A stretch of DNA of 64,000 nt from positions 43,416,042-43,480,041 of the forward strand of contig CM060734.1 of assembly GCA_030704615.1 (NCBI GenBank), written 5' to 3'. The notes under the pieces were generated by a model that saw only the letters and a list, made by a program, of their open reading frames with translations, searched no databases and was not told the DNA's origin. This DNA is from Takakia lepidozioides (Eukaryota > Streptophyta > Takakiopsida > Takakiales > Takakiaceae). The translations under genes and the position numbers were made by a program. Below, one piece after another: positions 1 through 11,406 of this stretch (the first letter of the stretch is position 1; each line of letters starts with the position of its first letter).

Positions 1-270
1 TTTTTAAATATATTATTATTATTATCTCTGCTGGATCTTTGTACATGTGTTGCACACATATTTAAGCACATGTAGGAAAAAATAAAGCTTGAACCACATC
101 CGTTTGATGGGTGCAATGGCATGAGAGAATTTTCTTTCACATTAATAAATAAAAATTGGTTGATAGAGTGAACGCGTCCTTGGGGGGCCAAATGATTTTG
201 TTTGGGTTTGAAACTTTGCATGCGTGACGTTGTGCACATACATGTAATTATTGAATGACATATTTGATGC
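1..270. other. AT-rich sequence, no gene seen
   Basis: AT-rich DNA upstream of the CACTA transposase remnant. No coding, RNA or repeat signal was recognised here. It may be intron or 5' sequence of the transposon that continues to the left of the window. Confidence 0.4.
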
Positions 271-1351
271 ATGCACACATTAAAGGTTGTTGTTTGCATT
301 TCGCTTATAATAAGTTGTATGGTTGCAATGACACATTATAATATATGTCCCTATATTCATTTGTTCGTATCAGGACTTTATCCATCCCTTCCCGGTCCTT
401 TCTCTTGGCACCCCATCCGAAACAACCCAATTACATCAGGCGGGAGCCGTGGGCGAGACGTCGCCCCCACGGTACCGGACGATGATGACGATGACAGTGA
501 CAACAACAATGAGCATGGAATTAACCAAGAGGATGTGCAAGCCATGGATGATCTCTTAATGCATCATGTGGGCGCTAATGCATCACATGGAGAGGAAACC
601 CGGCCAATCGATGATCCTGAAATGGCCCCCTCAAATGACATGGAGAGAGAGACAAGAACTCCCTTGTAGAAAGGGGCGAAAGTGAGTCGACTTTCAACAA
701 TCTTACTTTTGCTCAATCTTCAAATTCGATGTGGCATAAGTAATGTTGGGATGTCTCCATAATGCGAACTATTGCGGACTATATCCTTGTTGCACACTTG
801 AAACCCAACATGCCACGGTCGCGGAAAGAGGCGCGTGAAGTCTTGGACTCTGTGGGGATGGGCTATAAGATGTTTGATGCATGTCCATGTGATAAAACCC
901 TATACTACGGAGAGGATTCACGTCTCACCAAGTGCCCAAAGTGCAATGAAGACCGATATCGGGATGATGTCCAAGGGAAAAAAGTACCACGCAAGGTATA
1001 AGCGTCATTTCCCCTCGCATGGAAATTTTCTTCTTTAATCTTGTCAATGCATGTAAAGTGTATTCCACAAAGTTTAGGGTTTAGAGAGTAGTACTCATGC
1101 AAGATCTGATTTTGGTTTTGGAAGGAGTGAGTGAGGAGTGTAAAGAGCGACGTTCGGTTTTGACCATTCACGCCCAAATGAGGGAGAGGCTGCATAAAGG
1201 GAAAGACATAAGGGTGTTGTATTATGTGTGCTAATGGGATGATTACATGTGGGGGACGTGGGGTATTTCATCCTAGAAAATGCATTACTTTCCGATCATC
1301 CCGCGATTGAGGGCACAGTACCGAAGCCCCGAATTGGCCAGACTCAAGAGA
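271..1351 (+). pseudogene. CACTA (En/Spm) TNP2-type transposase fragment, copy 1
   Basis: This is the N-terminal part of a CACTA-superfamily transposase of the plant TNP2 type, which would act in the nucleus on transposon ends. An acidic stretch (Asp run near 480-500) is followed by a segment in another frame. Then comes 762-1001 with the TNP2 zinc-binding signature CPCDKTLYYGEDSR and CPKCNEDRYR, and VPRKV beside a plausible donor site (AAG|GTATAA). A later exon-like piece at about 1287-1350 reads HYFPIIPRLRAQYRSPELAR in a third frame. The gene is broken by frame changes and ends abruptly at 1351, where unrelated sequence begins. The stretch from about 660 is duplicated at 3962-4640. The family call rests on motif recognition. 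Confidence 0.72.
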
Positions 1352-1879
1352 TGGAAATGCTCACAAGACAGGTGCAGACACTTAAGGAGCAGGTGGATAC
1401 ACTCAAGGGGCAGCTGAAGACTGCCAAAGACCAGGGAAATAAGTGGCTCTTATGCAACACTGTACTGCTGAGGGACAGGGAAAAAAAGCAGGCTGTTAAC
1501 AGCCACCACAGAAAGAGACATTGCCATAGGCAATGAACAAAAATGGAAACAGCAGCTGGAGAAGCTGACATTGCAAGCAGGGCTGGACACAGCAGACGCA
1601 GCCTTGGCCCGAGCCTGGTTGAGTGAAGGGAGTGAACTGCAAATGAAGAAACTCAACAAGGCAATGGTAAGACAAATGAAATGTCAATTGACGAAGTTGG
1701 TGACAGACATTCACGAGGAATTTCTGCCACCAATTCCAGAACAAGATGAGCTCATGGACGAAGACGACCAAGAGGAACAAGACCATGAACAAGAAGCACC
1801 AATACAATCAACAACAACAACACTAGCACAAACACCACCAACAACACAACCACCACAAAGTCAACAGGCACTGGTATAG
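1352..1879 (+). pseudogene. Coiled-coil ORF fragments of an unidentified inserted element
   Basis: The reading frame continues from the CACTA piece into a heptad-rich coiled coil (repeats of QVxTLKEQVDTLKGQLK type, about 1354-1440). A frame change near 1490 leads into 1571-1879. That segment is alpha-helical and acidic (EEFLPPIPEQDELMDEDD) and ends in a Thr/Gln/Pro-rich tail. I do not recognise the product. A coiled coil followed by acidic and low-complexity sequence would fit a structural, gag-like protein of a retroelement, because an LTR-like segment lies downstream. No zinc knuckle, protease or polymerase motif is visible, so the function is open. Confidence 0.4.
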
Positions 1880-2030
1880 GCCACAACAGAGCCATCTACT
1901 CAGGAGGTAAACCCCGTACCATTACCAAGTGTTATGGTGGCATCAACTTCGGTAGTAGGGGATGGTTTCCAAATCATGCCATGCAAGCAAGATGAAGAGT
2001 GACTAAAGTATTTAAAGGATTTTTTCTAAA

Positions 2031-2809
2031 ATGGTGATAGTCCCAGCCCACCAAATCCCAAAATTACTGGAAAAGGTATTCAAAACCTTAACCCCCTGTA
2101 GGTCATTGGGTCAATTGCATCTGCTCAATCAAACTCTCATACCTTTGAGATACAGGATGAGGCCACTGGCTAGGGAAGAGACATGGTCAGGGGTAGAATT
2201 GGTTGAATTCTGGCGCCAGGCTCCCCTGGAGTACAAGGAGCTGGTTGCTTACATGTGGGCAGTGGGGCAATTGAAGATTAATCATACCCTGACAATAGAT
2301 GTTATAATGGGCTGCCCAAGTTTTTATATTGGCAGTTACTTGTACCGGATGTTCATGACAATGACGGGAAGCTGGCAGCGCTATGAGAGTATTGAAAAAG
2401 ATACTCACTGGGAATTACCCAAATTCCAGCCACCAGAGAAAGTCGCAGGCACTTCAGCATATATGAACAGACCACTATATGCTGAAGCATGGCGCCAGGC
2501 GAAAGACCATTTTTCACCATTGGTCTTGGACAGAGACCCCTTTCAGAGAAACAGGGAACGCAAGCTGTTAAGTGGTTAATGGGCAGCAGGGCGACTAAAA
2601 ACATTATACCCTGGACCAAGGAGGAGCTGCAAACCTACCGAGAAACCCTGACCACCAAAATCAACATGGTACGTGGGGACGGAATAGTAGAACACCCTGA
2701 TGACGAAAGCTGGCCCACTCACGAACCACAGGAGCAACCAGACAGTGATGACAACAGAAACAAGAAGCTGCCACCACGACAATCCTATGACGCACTTCCT
2801 AACCACTGA
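2031..2809 (+). pseudogene. Hypothetical protein fragments of the same unidentified element
   Basis: Two partly overlapping open frames (2031-2579 and 2489-2809) look like one former gene split by a frameshift at about 2500-2580. The first has an aromatic-rich segment with WRQAPLEYKELVAYMWAVGQ and a tail rich in Trp and Tyr. The second ends in a hydrophilic, acidic C terminus. I could not assign a family. Codon content and continuity of sense on both sides of the frame change suggest real but decayed coding sequence. It lies directly upstream of a purine-rich tract and a probable LTR, so it may be the 3' gene of a retroelement. Confidence 0.35.
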
Positions 2810-2912
2810 CTAGCAGACAGGCATGTCACCACCCTACATCCCCAAGAGATACAACAAACACAAGAACTGACGAAATTGTGCAGACACAATTTCAAAAGAG
2901 AGGGGAGAATAA

Positions 2913-3961
2913 ATGATAACGGCTAAGCTACGAGGGCCAGACAGCGAGGGTCATGATGGGACATACTGGGTGGTGATTGGTTTACACTACCTGGTCACGG
3001 GCAGAAAAGGCTAAGTACGCGGCACTTATCAAATGGCGGTACAAGGGTACATTACCACGAGAGCAGTAGGTGGTAGTGTAGCAATCGTGGGCCGTGAACC
3101 ACGATATCACACGGCCACGATAGCATCAGCTTTTACTAATAGAGGAAGTAGTGAAGGATCGTGGACCGTGTACCACTATGGCACACGATCACTACAACGA
3201 ACCACTTTTTTAGCAAACCGTTTAGGTTGCATAGGCAGTTAGACAACGGTCATTAACGACTGAAGGCTGTAACGGCTCTTTCGAGCATTGTATAAAAGGG
3301 CTACATGCAACTTAAAAGGTATCAGTGATTAGTGTGTATTCAGTGGACTCAGAGTGATTTGATGTGTACTTATGCTATGATGTGATGAACTCTGAAGTAA
3401 AGCCATGCTATTCGAAGTATCTCTGTGTAGAGTGAACGGGAGATGGGGAGAATGTGCATTATGAGAGAACGTGAGATGGTGAGAATGTGTATCATCTCAG
3501 AATAGCTCTGGTTTTATCTTGACTACCATCTGACTGTATGAACAAAGACGCTTCAATCTTTCCGACTAATATCTTTTAGGCCAATGAGACTGTAGATTGG
3601 GCTTAATCAATAGGATTCAGCAACCTGTAGAGATATTGATTCATACGACGGCCATGGTTTAGCTATCCTTAAAACGATTACTTTGTAATCGTTTCTGAAA
3701 GCATACCGTCGGACAACTTCTGTTGCATGTCTTTGGAAATGGGCAGTAATGCTGAGAGCCTGTTTTGTCTAAGTCATAAACCAACGGTTAACAATGCCCT
3801 TGGCTTGACTTAGTTTATATGATTGAGTGGATTCATGAGTGGAGTGTTTCCATTGTGTGTTCACTTTCATTATCATTGTGGTATAGTTTTCTAGGATTGT
3901 GTGCTTAGATTGTGTGGTGGACAGTGATGTATGTTGTGGCACGATGCTTAGGTGCGCGACA
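2913..3961 (+). repeat. Probable long terminal repeat (LTR) of an unidentified element
   Basis: A purine tract (AAAAGAGAGGGGAGAA, about 2893-2908) is followed by sequence starting TGATAACGG and ending GCGCGACA just before the second CACTA copy. These are the polypurine tract and TG...CA borders expected of an LTR. A TATA-like box (GTATAAAAGGG) lies at about 3290. The part near 3795-3830 (CTTGGCTTGACTTAGTTTAT) recurs at about 55320 and, more loosely, at about 31550. No matching 5' copy is present, so the LTR reading is inference. Confidence 0.4.
3280..3300 (+). promoter_or_regulatory. TATA-box-like element in the putative LTR
   Basis: GTATAAAAGGG lies in the middle of the probable LTR, at the position where a U3/R junction would be expected. 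It is followed by a GT-rich region. Single short motif, low certainty. Confidence 0.3.
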
Positions 3962-4915
3962 CCTTGTACGAAGGGGCGAAAGTGAGTCGACTTTCAACAA
4001 TCTTACTATTTCTCAATCTTCAAGTTCGATTTTGTCATAAGTAATGTTGGGATGTCTGCCATAATGCAAACTATTGCGGACTATATCCTTGCTCTACACT
4101 TGAAACCCAAGATACCACGATCGCGGAAAGAGGCGCGTGAAGTGTTGGACTCCGTGGGGATGGGCTATAAGATTTTTCATGCATGTCCATGTGATAAAAT
4201 CCTATACTACGGAGAGGATTCGCGTCCCACCAAGTGCCCAAAGTGCAAGGAAGACCGATATCAGGATGATGTCCAAGGGAAAAAGGTACCACGCAAGGTA
4301 TAAGCGCCATTCCCCCTCGCATGGAAATTTTCTTCTTTAATCTTGTCAATGCATGTCAAGTATATTCCACAAAGTTTAGGGTTTAGATAGTAGCACTCAT
4401 GCAAGATCTGATTGTGGCTTTGGAAGGAGTGAGTAATACTAGCGGCGTTCGGTTTTGACCATTCACGCCCAAATGAGGGAGAGGCTGTATAAAGGGAAAG
4501 ACATAAGGGTGTTGTATTATGTGTCCTAATGGGATGATTATATGTTGGGGGGCGTGGGGTATTTCATCCTAGAAAATGCATTACTTTCCGTTCATCCTGC
4601 GATTGAAGGCACACTACCGAAGCCCGGAGTTGGCAACACTGATGAGATGGCACGCCTCGCATCGGAACCCCCCGGGGAAAGGTGTGCGGGCCACAAGATT
4701 CACAAGCATGGAGACATACTGAAGAGATGTGGCATTTTCTCTTGGAGGACCCACGACATGTCCGCCTCGGCTTCTCCTCGGATGGGGTCAACCCATACTC
4801 TGTCCAATCATGTAGTCATTCCACTTGGCCGGTGACTTTGGTGAATTACAACATCCCTCCGTATATTTCAATAAAAAAAGGCCATATCATGTTGGCTGAC
4901 ATTGTACCAGGTGAG
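3962..4915 (+). pseudogene. CACTA (En/Spm) TNP2-type transposase fragment, copy 2
   Basis: This second copy repeats copy 1 from the same internal point and continues further. 4052-4303 has the same zinc-binding signature with VPRKV at its end. The segment at about 4575-4670 encodes the YRSPELA and RWHASHR region. 4682-4910 then encodes DPRHVRLGFSSDGVNPYSVQ, followed by a STWPV box, NIPP and the ADIVPG motif. These are the core DDE-region landmarks of TNP2, including the SDG catalytic Asp. Frame changes and a stop separate the pieces. The copy is cut after a possible donor site at about 4911, where a LINE fragment in opposite orientation begins. Confidence 0.75.
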
Positions 4916-5668
4916 TATTCCTACCTCTGTCAGGGGCTGACATTGGTAGTAAGACTTACCTTCACATATAGAATCAATCCGGGTTTTCCAGATATCCTCT
5001 AGAAATCCCTTCACACAAGGATCAATTTGCTATGTGTGATTTGCCCAAAAACTAGGCCTCAAAAGGGGCTGGGCTGTTGGCTCAGCCTCGAGACTTTCAA
5101 AGTTAGTAAACAGAGGTACATGCACAATTCTCTTGATAGATTTGAAGAGAACGTCTCTTTGGTGAGAGAACCCCGGACAATGTATCAGAAAATGAATAAT
5201 GTCTTTAGGTTGCCCACACAACGGGCAATTGCACTCTCCCTTTCCTCTCTGCTTCTGTTTGCTTATCAAAGTAGGCTTCCTGCCTCGAGTTTAAATTTCA
5301 GTCTAATGCCAAGAGTGGGTAGACCCTTGAGGTCATTCAAGATGTCCTCCCCCATGTCATAGACTGGAAACAAGATCAAGGAAGTTTTTTGCTTAACTTC
5401 ACTTTCATCAGACAATCTCATGACAACAGACATGGACACTATAGCCTCTAAGTCAGATTTATCTAGCAGGGTGAAGACTTGCAGTTCCAGGTCCAGGTAC
5501 TTGAGAATCTCTTCTACTGTTTTCTGCCAGGACTTAGCATGCTTGACAGGGCGGTGGGCGGTCCTGTTTCCAAGATATAGAGTCGATTAATTTATGATAT
5601 GTGGTATTGGACATATGCTGCAGCTGACCCCACCATCTGACCTTAAACTCATCTTGTCGGGAGCTTAA
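4916..5668 (-). pseudogene. LINE (non-LTR retrotransposon) 3' fragment
   Basis: On the minus strand this encodes the C-terminal tail of a LINE ORF2. The zinc-knuckle motif CPLCGQPKDIIHFLIHCPGF (zf-RVT-like) lies in 5030-5269, and sequence upstream in the sense direction (5270-5650) matches the WWGQLQHM and SISWKQD region of the LINE at 38470-39937. It carries indels and stops, has no reverse-transcriptase core, and is 5'-truncated at about 5668 where the 2.9-kb tandem array begins. Members of the same family also lie at 38470-39937 and 51640-51845. Confidence 0.75.
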
Positions 5669-5872
5669 AAGAGAGGGAGTGAGAGGGAGAGATCAAGAAA
5701 CAAAAAAAATAAAAAATAAAAAAATTGGGGGGGGGGGGGGGTGATTGAGCAGCTGTTGCTCTCGGTCACCCCCCCCCCCATCTTCTTTTGTTTATTTGTT
5801 GCCCCCTCTCTCCCTCTGTCTCCCTCCATCTTTGGAATTGGCCGGTTTTATCAGTGTTAATTTCCTGTGTTT

Positions 5873-6470
5873 TCATCCATACCAGATGGACTCTGGCAGT
5901 TTTTCCACCCATCCTATAATGATTTTTCATCCATACTGGATGAACTACCTGGGTGGACACTGAATTACCTCTAAGATGAGTCTCTGATTTTTATTCCTCT
6001 TTTATTGACTTTCATCCATACCGGATGAGTCACCAGAGAATGAGGAATTACCTCTGTGGGGGTTGCCACTGGCATCCTATTTTTCCATCCATACCGGATG
6101 AAAAATGCCAGGATATTAATTTTTTCATTCCTCTTTTATTGTTTTTTCATCCGTACCGGATAAAGCATTTTTGGGATGTGGAATTACCTGTGAGGATGTA
6201 AAACCGATGCCTTGGATGTTATTTCCTATTTTTTCATTTTTTCCAACAGATGAACTCAATAATTTTTTTTTATCTAAACCGGATGAAGTGTACAGCTTTT
6301 GATGGCCCTAGACTGATATTGATTACCCCTAATTATGGTTGGTTAAGGTGTGAAACCCTAACCCCTACCCTCAAACCTACCGTTTAACCTAGCTACGGAT
6401 AAAATCCGTCGGTTTTTAAAGGATGTGGTGTTGATTCTCCATCCTGCACGGATGAAAAATCGGGCAAGAG
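5873..6470. repeat. Interspersed CATCC-N-GGATG palindromes, unit 1
   Basis: About seven copies of a short palindrome with consensus TCATCCATACCGGATGAA lie 55-130 bp apart (near 5873, 5929, 6013, 6087, 6149, 6270 and 6452). The spacers are not uniform and nothing CRISPR-like is implied. The same motif recurs in unit 2 and near both ends of the piggyBac element. Confidence 0.65.
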
Positions 6471-6484
6471 CCCTAGGATGTCTC

Positions 6485-6530
6485 TCCCGCCGTCAGAAGC
6501 ACGAGCAGTGCTTCTGAGCTCGCGGGAAGA
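6485..6530. repeat. Compound hairpin with loop GAGCA
   Basis: An inner stem TCAGAAGCAC/GTGCTTCTGA (6493-6517) encloses the loop GAGCA. An outer stem TCCCGC/GCGGGA flanks it. The equivalent hairpin in unit 2 (9410-9434) has the loop in the opposite orientation. Confidence 0.8.
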
Positions 6531-7569
6531 GCGTTATGATGTCTGCGTTTTGCTGCTACCCTGTTTGCTGCATCGTACCCGTGCTAGGCGATCTCCTGGG
6601 GATGCGCAATGGCGGCGCTTTGTTTTTTGTTTTTTCTTATAGGCGGGAGACAATGTTGTGAATGCATTGTCTCTTTCCCTCCTCTGGCTTTTAATTTTTG
6701 CAGCGGCTCTTGTGTGGGGAAGTATCTCTCCCTCCATTCTTAAACCTAGCAAGTGTGTTTGTATGCTTCAATTCTCCTTTGCTTTGCTGGAGGTGGCTTG
6801 CTGGTGGTGATGGCGCACAGTTCTCTTCCCCAATCGCTCAAGGTGCTTTTGGTGATTAGGGTTCTTTTTGTTTTATGTCTTTTTCTCTTGCTTTTGAGGT
6901 TCTTAGTTGACATCGATGACAAGTGTAGGGGTCTGTGATTCACCTGGGGTTCCACAATCCTCACTAACCTGTTGGTTTTTGTGGGGCTTGTGATGGGACC
7001 AGGTGAGGATCCCTACTTGCTTTGAATTCTAGCTTGCAGATATGGATGTGGGCAAATGGAACCTATTATGTATGGCGTCTTGACCTGGCTGCTGCCTGCA
7101 ACCCCGATTTTGGCCCGCTTGCTCCTGGTTTGGCATGTTGATGCTTACTTTTGACTTATGTTTTGCTGCCTTTGATGGAGCATTTCGGCCTGGCAGGCCT
7201 GTCTCTTGAAGCCCAACATTTGGACCTTACCTTGTCTTGTAATCTTTGACAGCGGTGCTTGTGGATTATTAAGCTAGGTACTATTTTGGCCTTAAAGAGG
7301 AGTTGAGTTTTATGGGTAAGGCCTCAGTGGCTATCAGGTTCTAAGGAAGAGGAGGCCCTGATTTTTAATATGGCAGCCTGATAAGGCACTGACAGGCCTC
7401 TTTCAGACCTGAATCTGGTGTGGAATGGAGCATAGTGAGGTTTTTTTGCAAACCTTGGCATAAGCCTCCTGGAAAACAGTGTTGGTAAGCTCTACTGGAC
7501 CTTTGCCAAAGATTATTAGCCTTGTCTTGCCATCATGCCAGTTACCTGCAATGTATGGATTATTTTTTG

Positions 7570-8280
7570 GCCAAGAGGGCTTGGTCCCGGGCACTCAAGA
7601 TATTTGTGTGTCCATATCTTGAATCTGTAATATGGCAGGCTGTTCTTCCATTCCCAAGATGCCTTGCATGATGCATGTCTTGGGGCAATTATGAATGGTA
7701 TAGAATGAGGTTGCAATCTGTGTCATGCCCAAGAGGTTTACTTGGTTGCATGTTTGGAAACTGAAAAACTGCAGGCTGGTCCATCAAGATGCTTGTGTAT
7801 ACATGTCTTGAATCTGTAGTATGGCAGGTTGTTCTTACCTACCCAAGGGGCCTTGCATGATGCATGTCTTGGGGTAATTACAAATGGTAAAGAATGAGGC
7901 TGCAATATGCTTTGTCATGCCCAAGAGGGTTACTTGGTTGCATGCTTGGAATTTGCCCAGACTACAGGCTGGTCCATCAAGATGCTTGTGTGTACATATC
8001 TTGAATCTGTAATATGGTAGGTTGTTCTTACTTGCCCAAGATGCCTTGCATGATGCATGTCTTGGGGTAATACTGATAAGGTAGCTGCAAATTATTTTGT
8101 CATACCCAAGATGTTTGCTTGAAGGGCATGTCTTGAATCTGTAATATTGCAGGTTGGCTTCACATACACAAGATGTTTTGCTCTAGAATGCATGTCTTGT
8201 TGTAATTATGATGCCAGGAAAGGGTATGACACGCTGCAGCAATCTGATTTTTCAGTACACAAGATGTTTGCTTATATGCT
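7570..8280 (+). repeat. About 190-bp tandem sub-repeats in unit 1
   Basis: Roughly three to four degenerate copies marked by CCTTGCATGATGCATGTCTT (near 7662, 7851 and 8042), each followed by a CCCAAGAGG and TACTTGGTTGCATG block. The spacing is about 190 bp. No ORF is conserved between copies. Confidence 0.7.
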
Positions 8281-8565
8281 TATCTTGTTATCATGACCTG
8301 TACATAAACAAACCCCGCCCTCCCACCCTGTTTTATCATGAATGATTGGGTGAAATCAATTGGGAAGTCATGACTAGAATGGAAGTGCTAGATGGTGCCC
8401 TGTTTATGGGCTGTTTATGTCCTTAATTGAAAATGACCCTAGTAGGGTCTTGTCCATGTCTTGACATGACATGAATATCTTCCCACTCTCTCCATCTCTC
8501 TTTTTAACTTTTTCTATCCTTCTCTCCCTCTGTGGGGTTTTTTTTTTGTGAGCAGCACAAAAGAG

Positions 8566-8735
8566 AGGAGAGAAAGAGAGGGACAGAGAAGGACAGATCA
8601 GGAAAAAAAAAAAAAAAAAATGGGGGGTGGGGGGGAGTGACTAAGCAGCTGCAGCTGCTCAGTCACTCCCCCCCCCCCACCCATTTGTTTTTCTTTGTTG
8701 CCCCCTCTCTCCCTCTGTCTCTCTCCCTACTTGGA
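8566..8735. repeat. Long G-tract palindrome centred on CAGCTGCAGCTG
   Basis: Purine-rich left arm, A run and G tracts pair with C tracts, T-rich and pyrimidine right arm around a central GAGTGACT...AGTCACTC and CAGCTG. Imperfect arms are about 80 bp each. Equivalent palindromes stand at about 5690-5830 and 11420-11611, so each boundary of the 2.9-kb units has one. Confidence 0.75.
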
Positions 8736-10439
8736 ATTAGCCGGTTTTATCAGTGTTTTTTTCCTGTTTTTCCATCTATACTGGATGGACTCTAAACAGT
8801 TTTTTCACCCGCCCTATAACAATTTTTGTATCCATACCGGATGAATTACCTGGGTGGACACTAAATTATCTCCAAACTGAGTCTATGATTTTTTCATTTC
8901 TCTTTTATTGACTTCCATCCATACCAAATGAGTCACCAGAGAATGAGAAATTACCTCTGTAGGGGTTGACACTGACATCCTATATATATTTTTTCCATCC
9001 ATACCGGATGAAAAATACCAGGACATTAATTCGTTCATTCCTCTTTTATGATTTTTTTCCGTACTGGATAAGACATTTTTTCAGGGGATGTTGAATTACC
9101 TGTTAGGATGTGAAACCGATGCTTTGGATGTTATTCCATCCTACTGACAAATTTTCTCCAATGGATGTACTTATTGACTTTTCCATTTGAACCGGATGAA
9201 AGATGCAGCTTATGATGGCCCTGGATTGATGATTAATTACCCTTAATTAACCATAATTAAGGAGGTAAACCCTAACCCCTACCCTATGACCTATTGTTTA
9301 AACCTAGCTAATGGATGATATCCGTCGGGTTTCGAAAAATGCGGTGTTGATTACTCATCCTGCCACGGATGAAAAATCGGGCATGAGCCCTAAGGTGTCT
9401 CTCCTACCATCAGAAGCACTGCTCGTGCTTCTGAGCTCACGGGATGAGAGTTATGGCGTCTGCGTTTTGCTGCTACCCTGTTTGCTGCATCGTACCCTTG
9501 TTGGACGATCTCCTGAGGATGCACAATGGCGGCGTTTTGTCTCTTCTCACAGGCAGGAGACAATGTTGTGAATACATCGTATCTTTCCCTCATCTGGCTT
9601 TTAATTTTCGCAGCGGCGCTTGTGTTGGGAAGTATCTCTCTCCCTTCTTAAACCTAGCAAGAATGCTTGTATGCTTCACTTCTCCTTAGCTTTGTTGGAG
9701 GTGGCTTGCTGGTGGCGCATAGTTATCTTCCCCAATCGCTGAAGGTGCTTTTGGTGATTAGGGTTCCTTTTGCTTTATATCTTTCTCTCTTGTTTTTGAG
9801 GTTCTTAGTTGACATCGATGACAAGTGTAGGGGTCTGTGATTCACCTGGGGTTCCACAATCCTCACTAACCTATTGGTTTTTGTGGGGGCTTATGATGGG
9901 ACCAGGTGAGGATCCCTACCTGGTTTGAAATCTCTTGAGCTTGCAGATAAGGATGTGGGCAAAGGGAACCTATTGTGTATGGCGTCCTGACTCGGCTGCT
10001 GCCTGCAGCCCCGATTTCGGCCCGCTGTTTGGCATGTTGATGCTTACTTTTGACTTATGTTTTGCTGCCTTTGATGGAGCACTTCGCCCTAGCAGGCTTG
10101 TCTCTTGAAGCCCAGCATCTGGACCTTACCTTGTCTTGAATCTTTGACAGCATTGCCTGTGGATTTTTAAACTAGGTACTGTTTTGGCCTTAAAAGAGGA
10201 GTTATGGTTTATGGGTAAAGGCATCAATGGCTGTTAGGTTCTAAGGAAGAGGAGGCCTTGTTTTTAAAGATGGCAGCCTGATAAGGCAATGACAGATCTG
10301 GATTTGGTGTGGAATGGAGCATAGTGAGGTTTTAGTTGCAAAACCTGGCATAAGCCTCCTGGAAAATAGTGTTGGTAAGCTCTATTGGACCTCTGCCAGA
10401 GATTATTTGCCTCATTTTGCCATCAAACCAGCCATCTGC

Positions 10440-11160
10440 AATGTATGATTTTTTTGGCCAAGTGGGCTTGGTCTCGGGCACTCAAAGTATATGTGTGTCC
10501 ATATCTTGAAGCTAAAGCATGGCAGGCCTTTCCTCCATGCCAAAATGCCTTACATGTTGCATGTCTTGGGGACAATTATACATGGTGAAGAATGACGTTG
10601 CAGTCTGTCTTGTCTTGCCCAAGTGGGTCACTTGGTTGTATGTTTGGAATCTGATAAACTGCAGGCTGGTCCATCAAGATGCTTGTGTATACATGTCTTG
10701 AATATGTTGTATGGCAGGCTGTTCTTACCTACCCAAGAGGCCTTGCATGATGCATATCTTGGGGTACTTACAAATGGCAAAGAGTGAAGCTGCAATATAT
10801 TTTGTCATGCCCAAGAAGTTTACTTGGTTGCTGCTTGAAATCTGATTAATTGTAGGCTGGTCCTTCAAGGTACTTGTATGAACATATCCTGAATCTGTAG
10901 TAGGACAGGCTGTTCTTACCTACCCAAGGAGCCTTGCATGATGCATGTTTTGGGGGCCTTACAAATGGCAAAGGTGAAGCTGCAATATGTTTTGTCATGA
11001 CCAAGAAGACTACTTGGTTGCATGTTTGAAATATGGTAAATTGCAGGCTGGTCCTTCAAGGTGCTTGTATGTACATACCCTAAATCTGTAGTAGGGCATG
11101 CTGTTCTTACCTACCCATGGAGCCTTGCATGGTGCATATCTTGGGCTATTTATAGGAATT
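10440..11160 (+). repeat. About 190-bp tandem sub-repeats in unit 2
   Basis: Four degenerate copies of the same sub-repeat (markers near 10548, 10741, 10932 and 11122). There is one more recognisable copy than in unit 1, so the sub-array length varies between the two large units. Confidence 0.7.
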
Positions 11161-11406
11161 TGAACATGAATAGACCCCGCCCTCCCACCCTGTTTTATCA
11201 TGATTGAATGGGTGTTGTCACTTGGTCTGCTATGACAAGACTGTAAGTGTTAGATGGTGCCCTATCAGGGGCTGTTTATGTCTTTAATTGACAATGACCC
11301 TATGGGTCTTGTCCATGTCTTGACATGACATGAATATCTTCCCACTCTCTCCTTCTCTCTTTTTAACTTTTCTACCCCCTCTTTCCCTCTGTGGTTTTTT
11401 TTTTTT

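Larger units (their letters stand above)
5669..8547 (+). repeat. 2.9-kb tandem repeat, unit 1
   Basis: First of two long direct repeats that match from end to end with scattered differences. In order, the unit has a purine/G-tract palindrome (about 5690-5830), a series of CATCC...GGATG palindromes (5870-6470), a telobox-like AAACCCTAA (about 6354), a compound hairpin at 6485-6530, a pyrimidine-rich stretch, about 190-bp sub-repeats (about 7570-8280) and a GACCCTA/TGACATGAC segment before the next unit. No convincing ORF or transposase is present. It could be a large satellite, or the ends of a nonautonomous element duplicated by recombination. Confidence 0.8.
8548..11406 (+). repeat. 2.9-kb tandem repeat, unit 2
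   Basis: Second unit, starting at GTGAGCAGCACAAAAGAGAG. The same start recurs at 11407, giving a period near 2.86 kb. It carries the same ordered parts as unit 1: G-tract palindrome 8566-8735, CATCC palindromes about 8772-9375, telobox AAACCCTAA near 9263, hairpin 9410-9434, and about 190-bp sub-repeats about 10440-11160. The hairpin loop is inverted relative to unit 1. Nothing in it looks protein-coding. Confidence 0.8.

Noticed and set aside
6350-6390. Telomere repeat tract (AAACCCTAACCCCTACCC)
   Set aside because: Only one telobox and degenerate neighbours, repeated identically placed in unit 2; it is part of the 2.9-kb repeat, not a telomere.
5873-6470. Regularly spaced short palindromes resembling a CRISPR array
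   Set aside because: Repeats are degenerate, spacing varies from about 55 to 130 bp, spacers are conserved between the two large units, and the context is eukaryotic.
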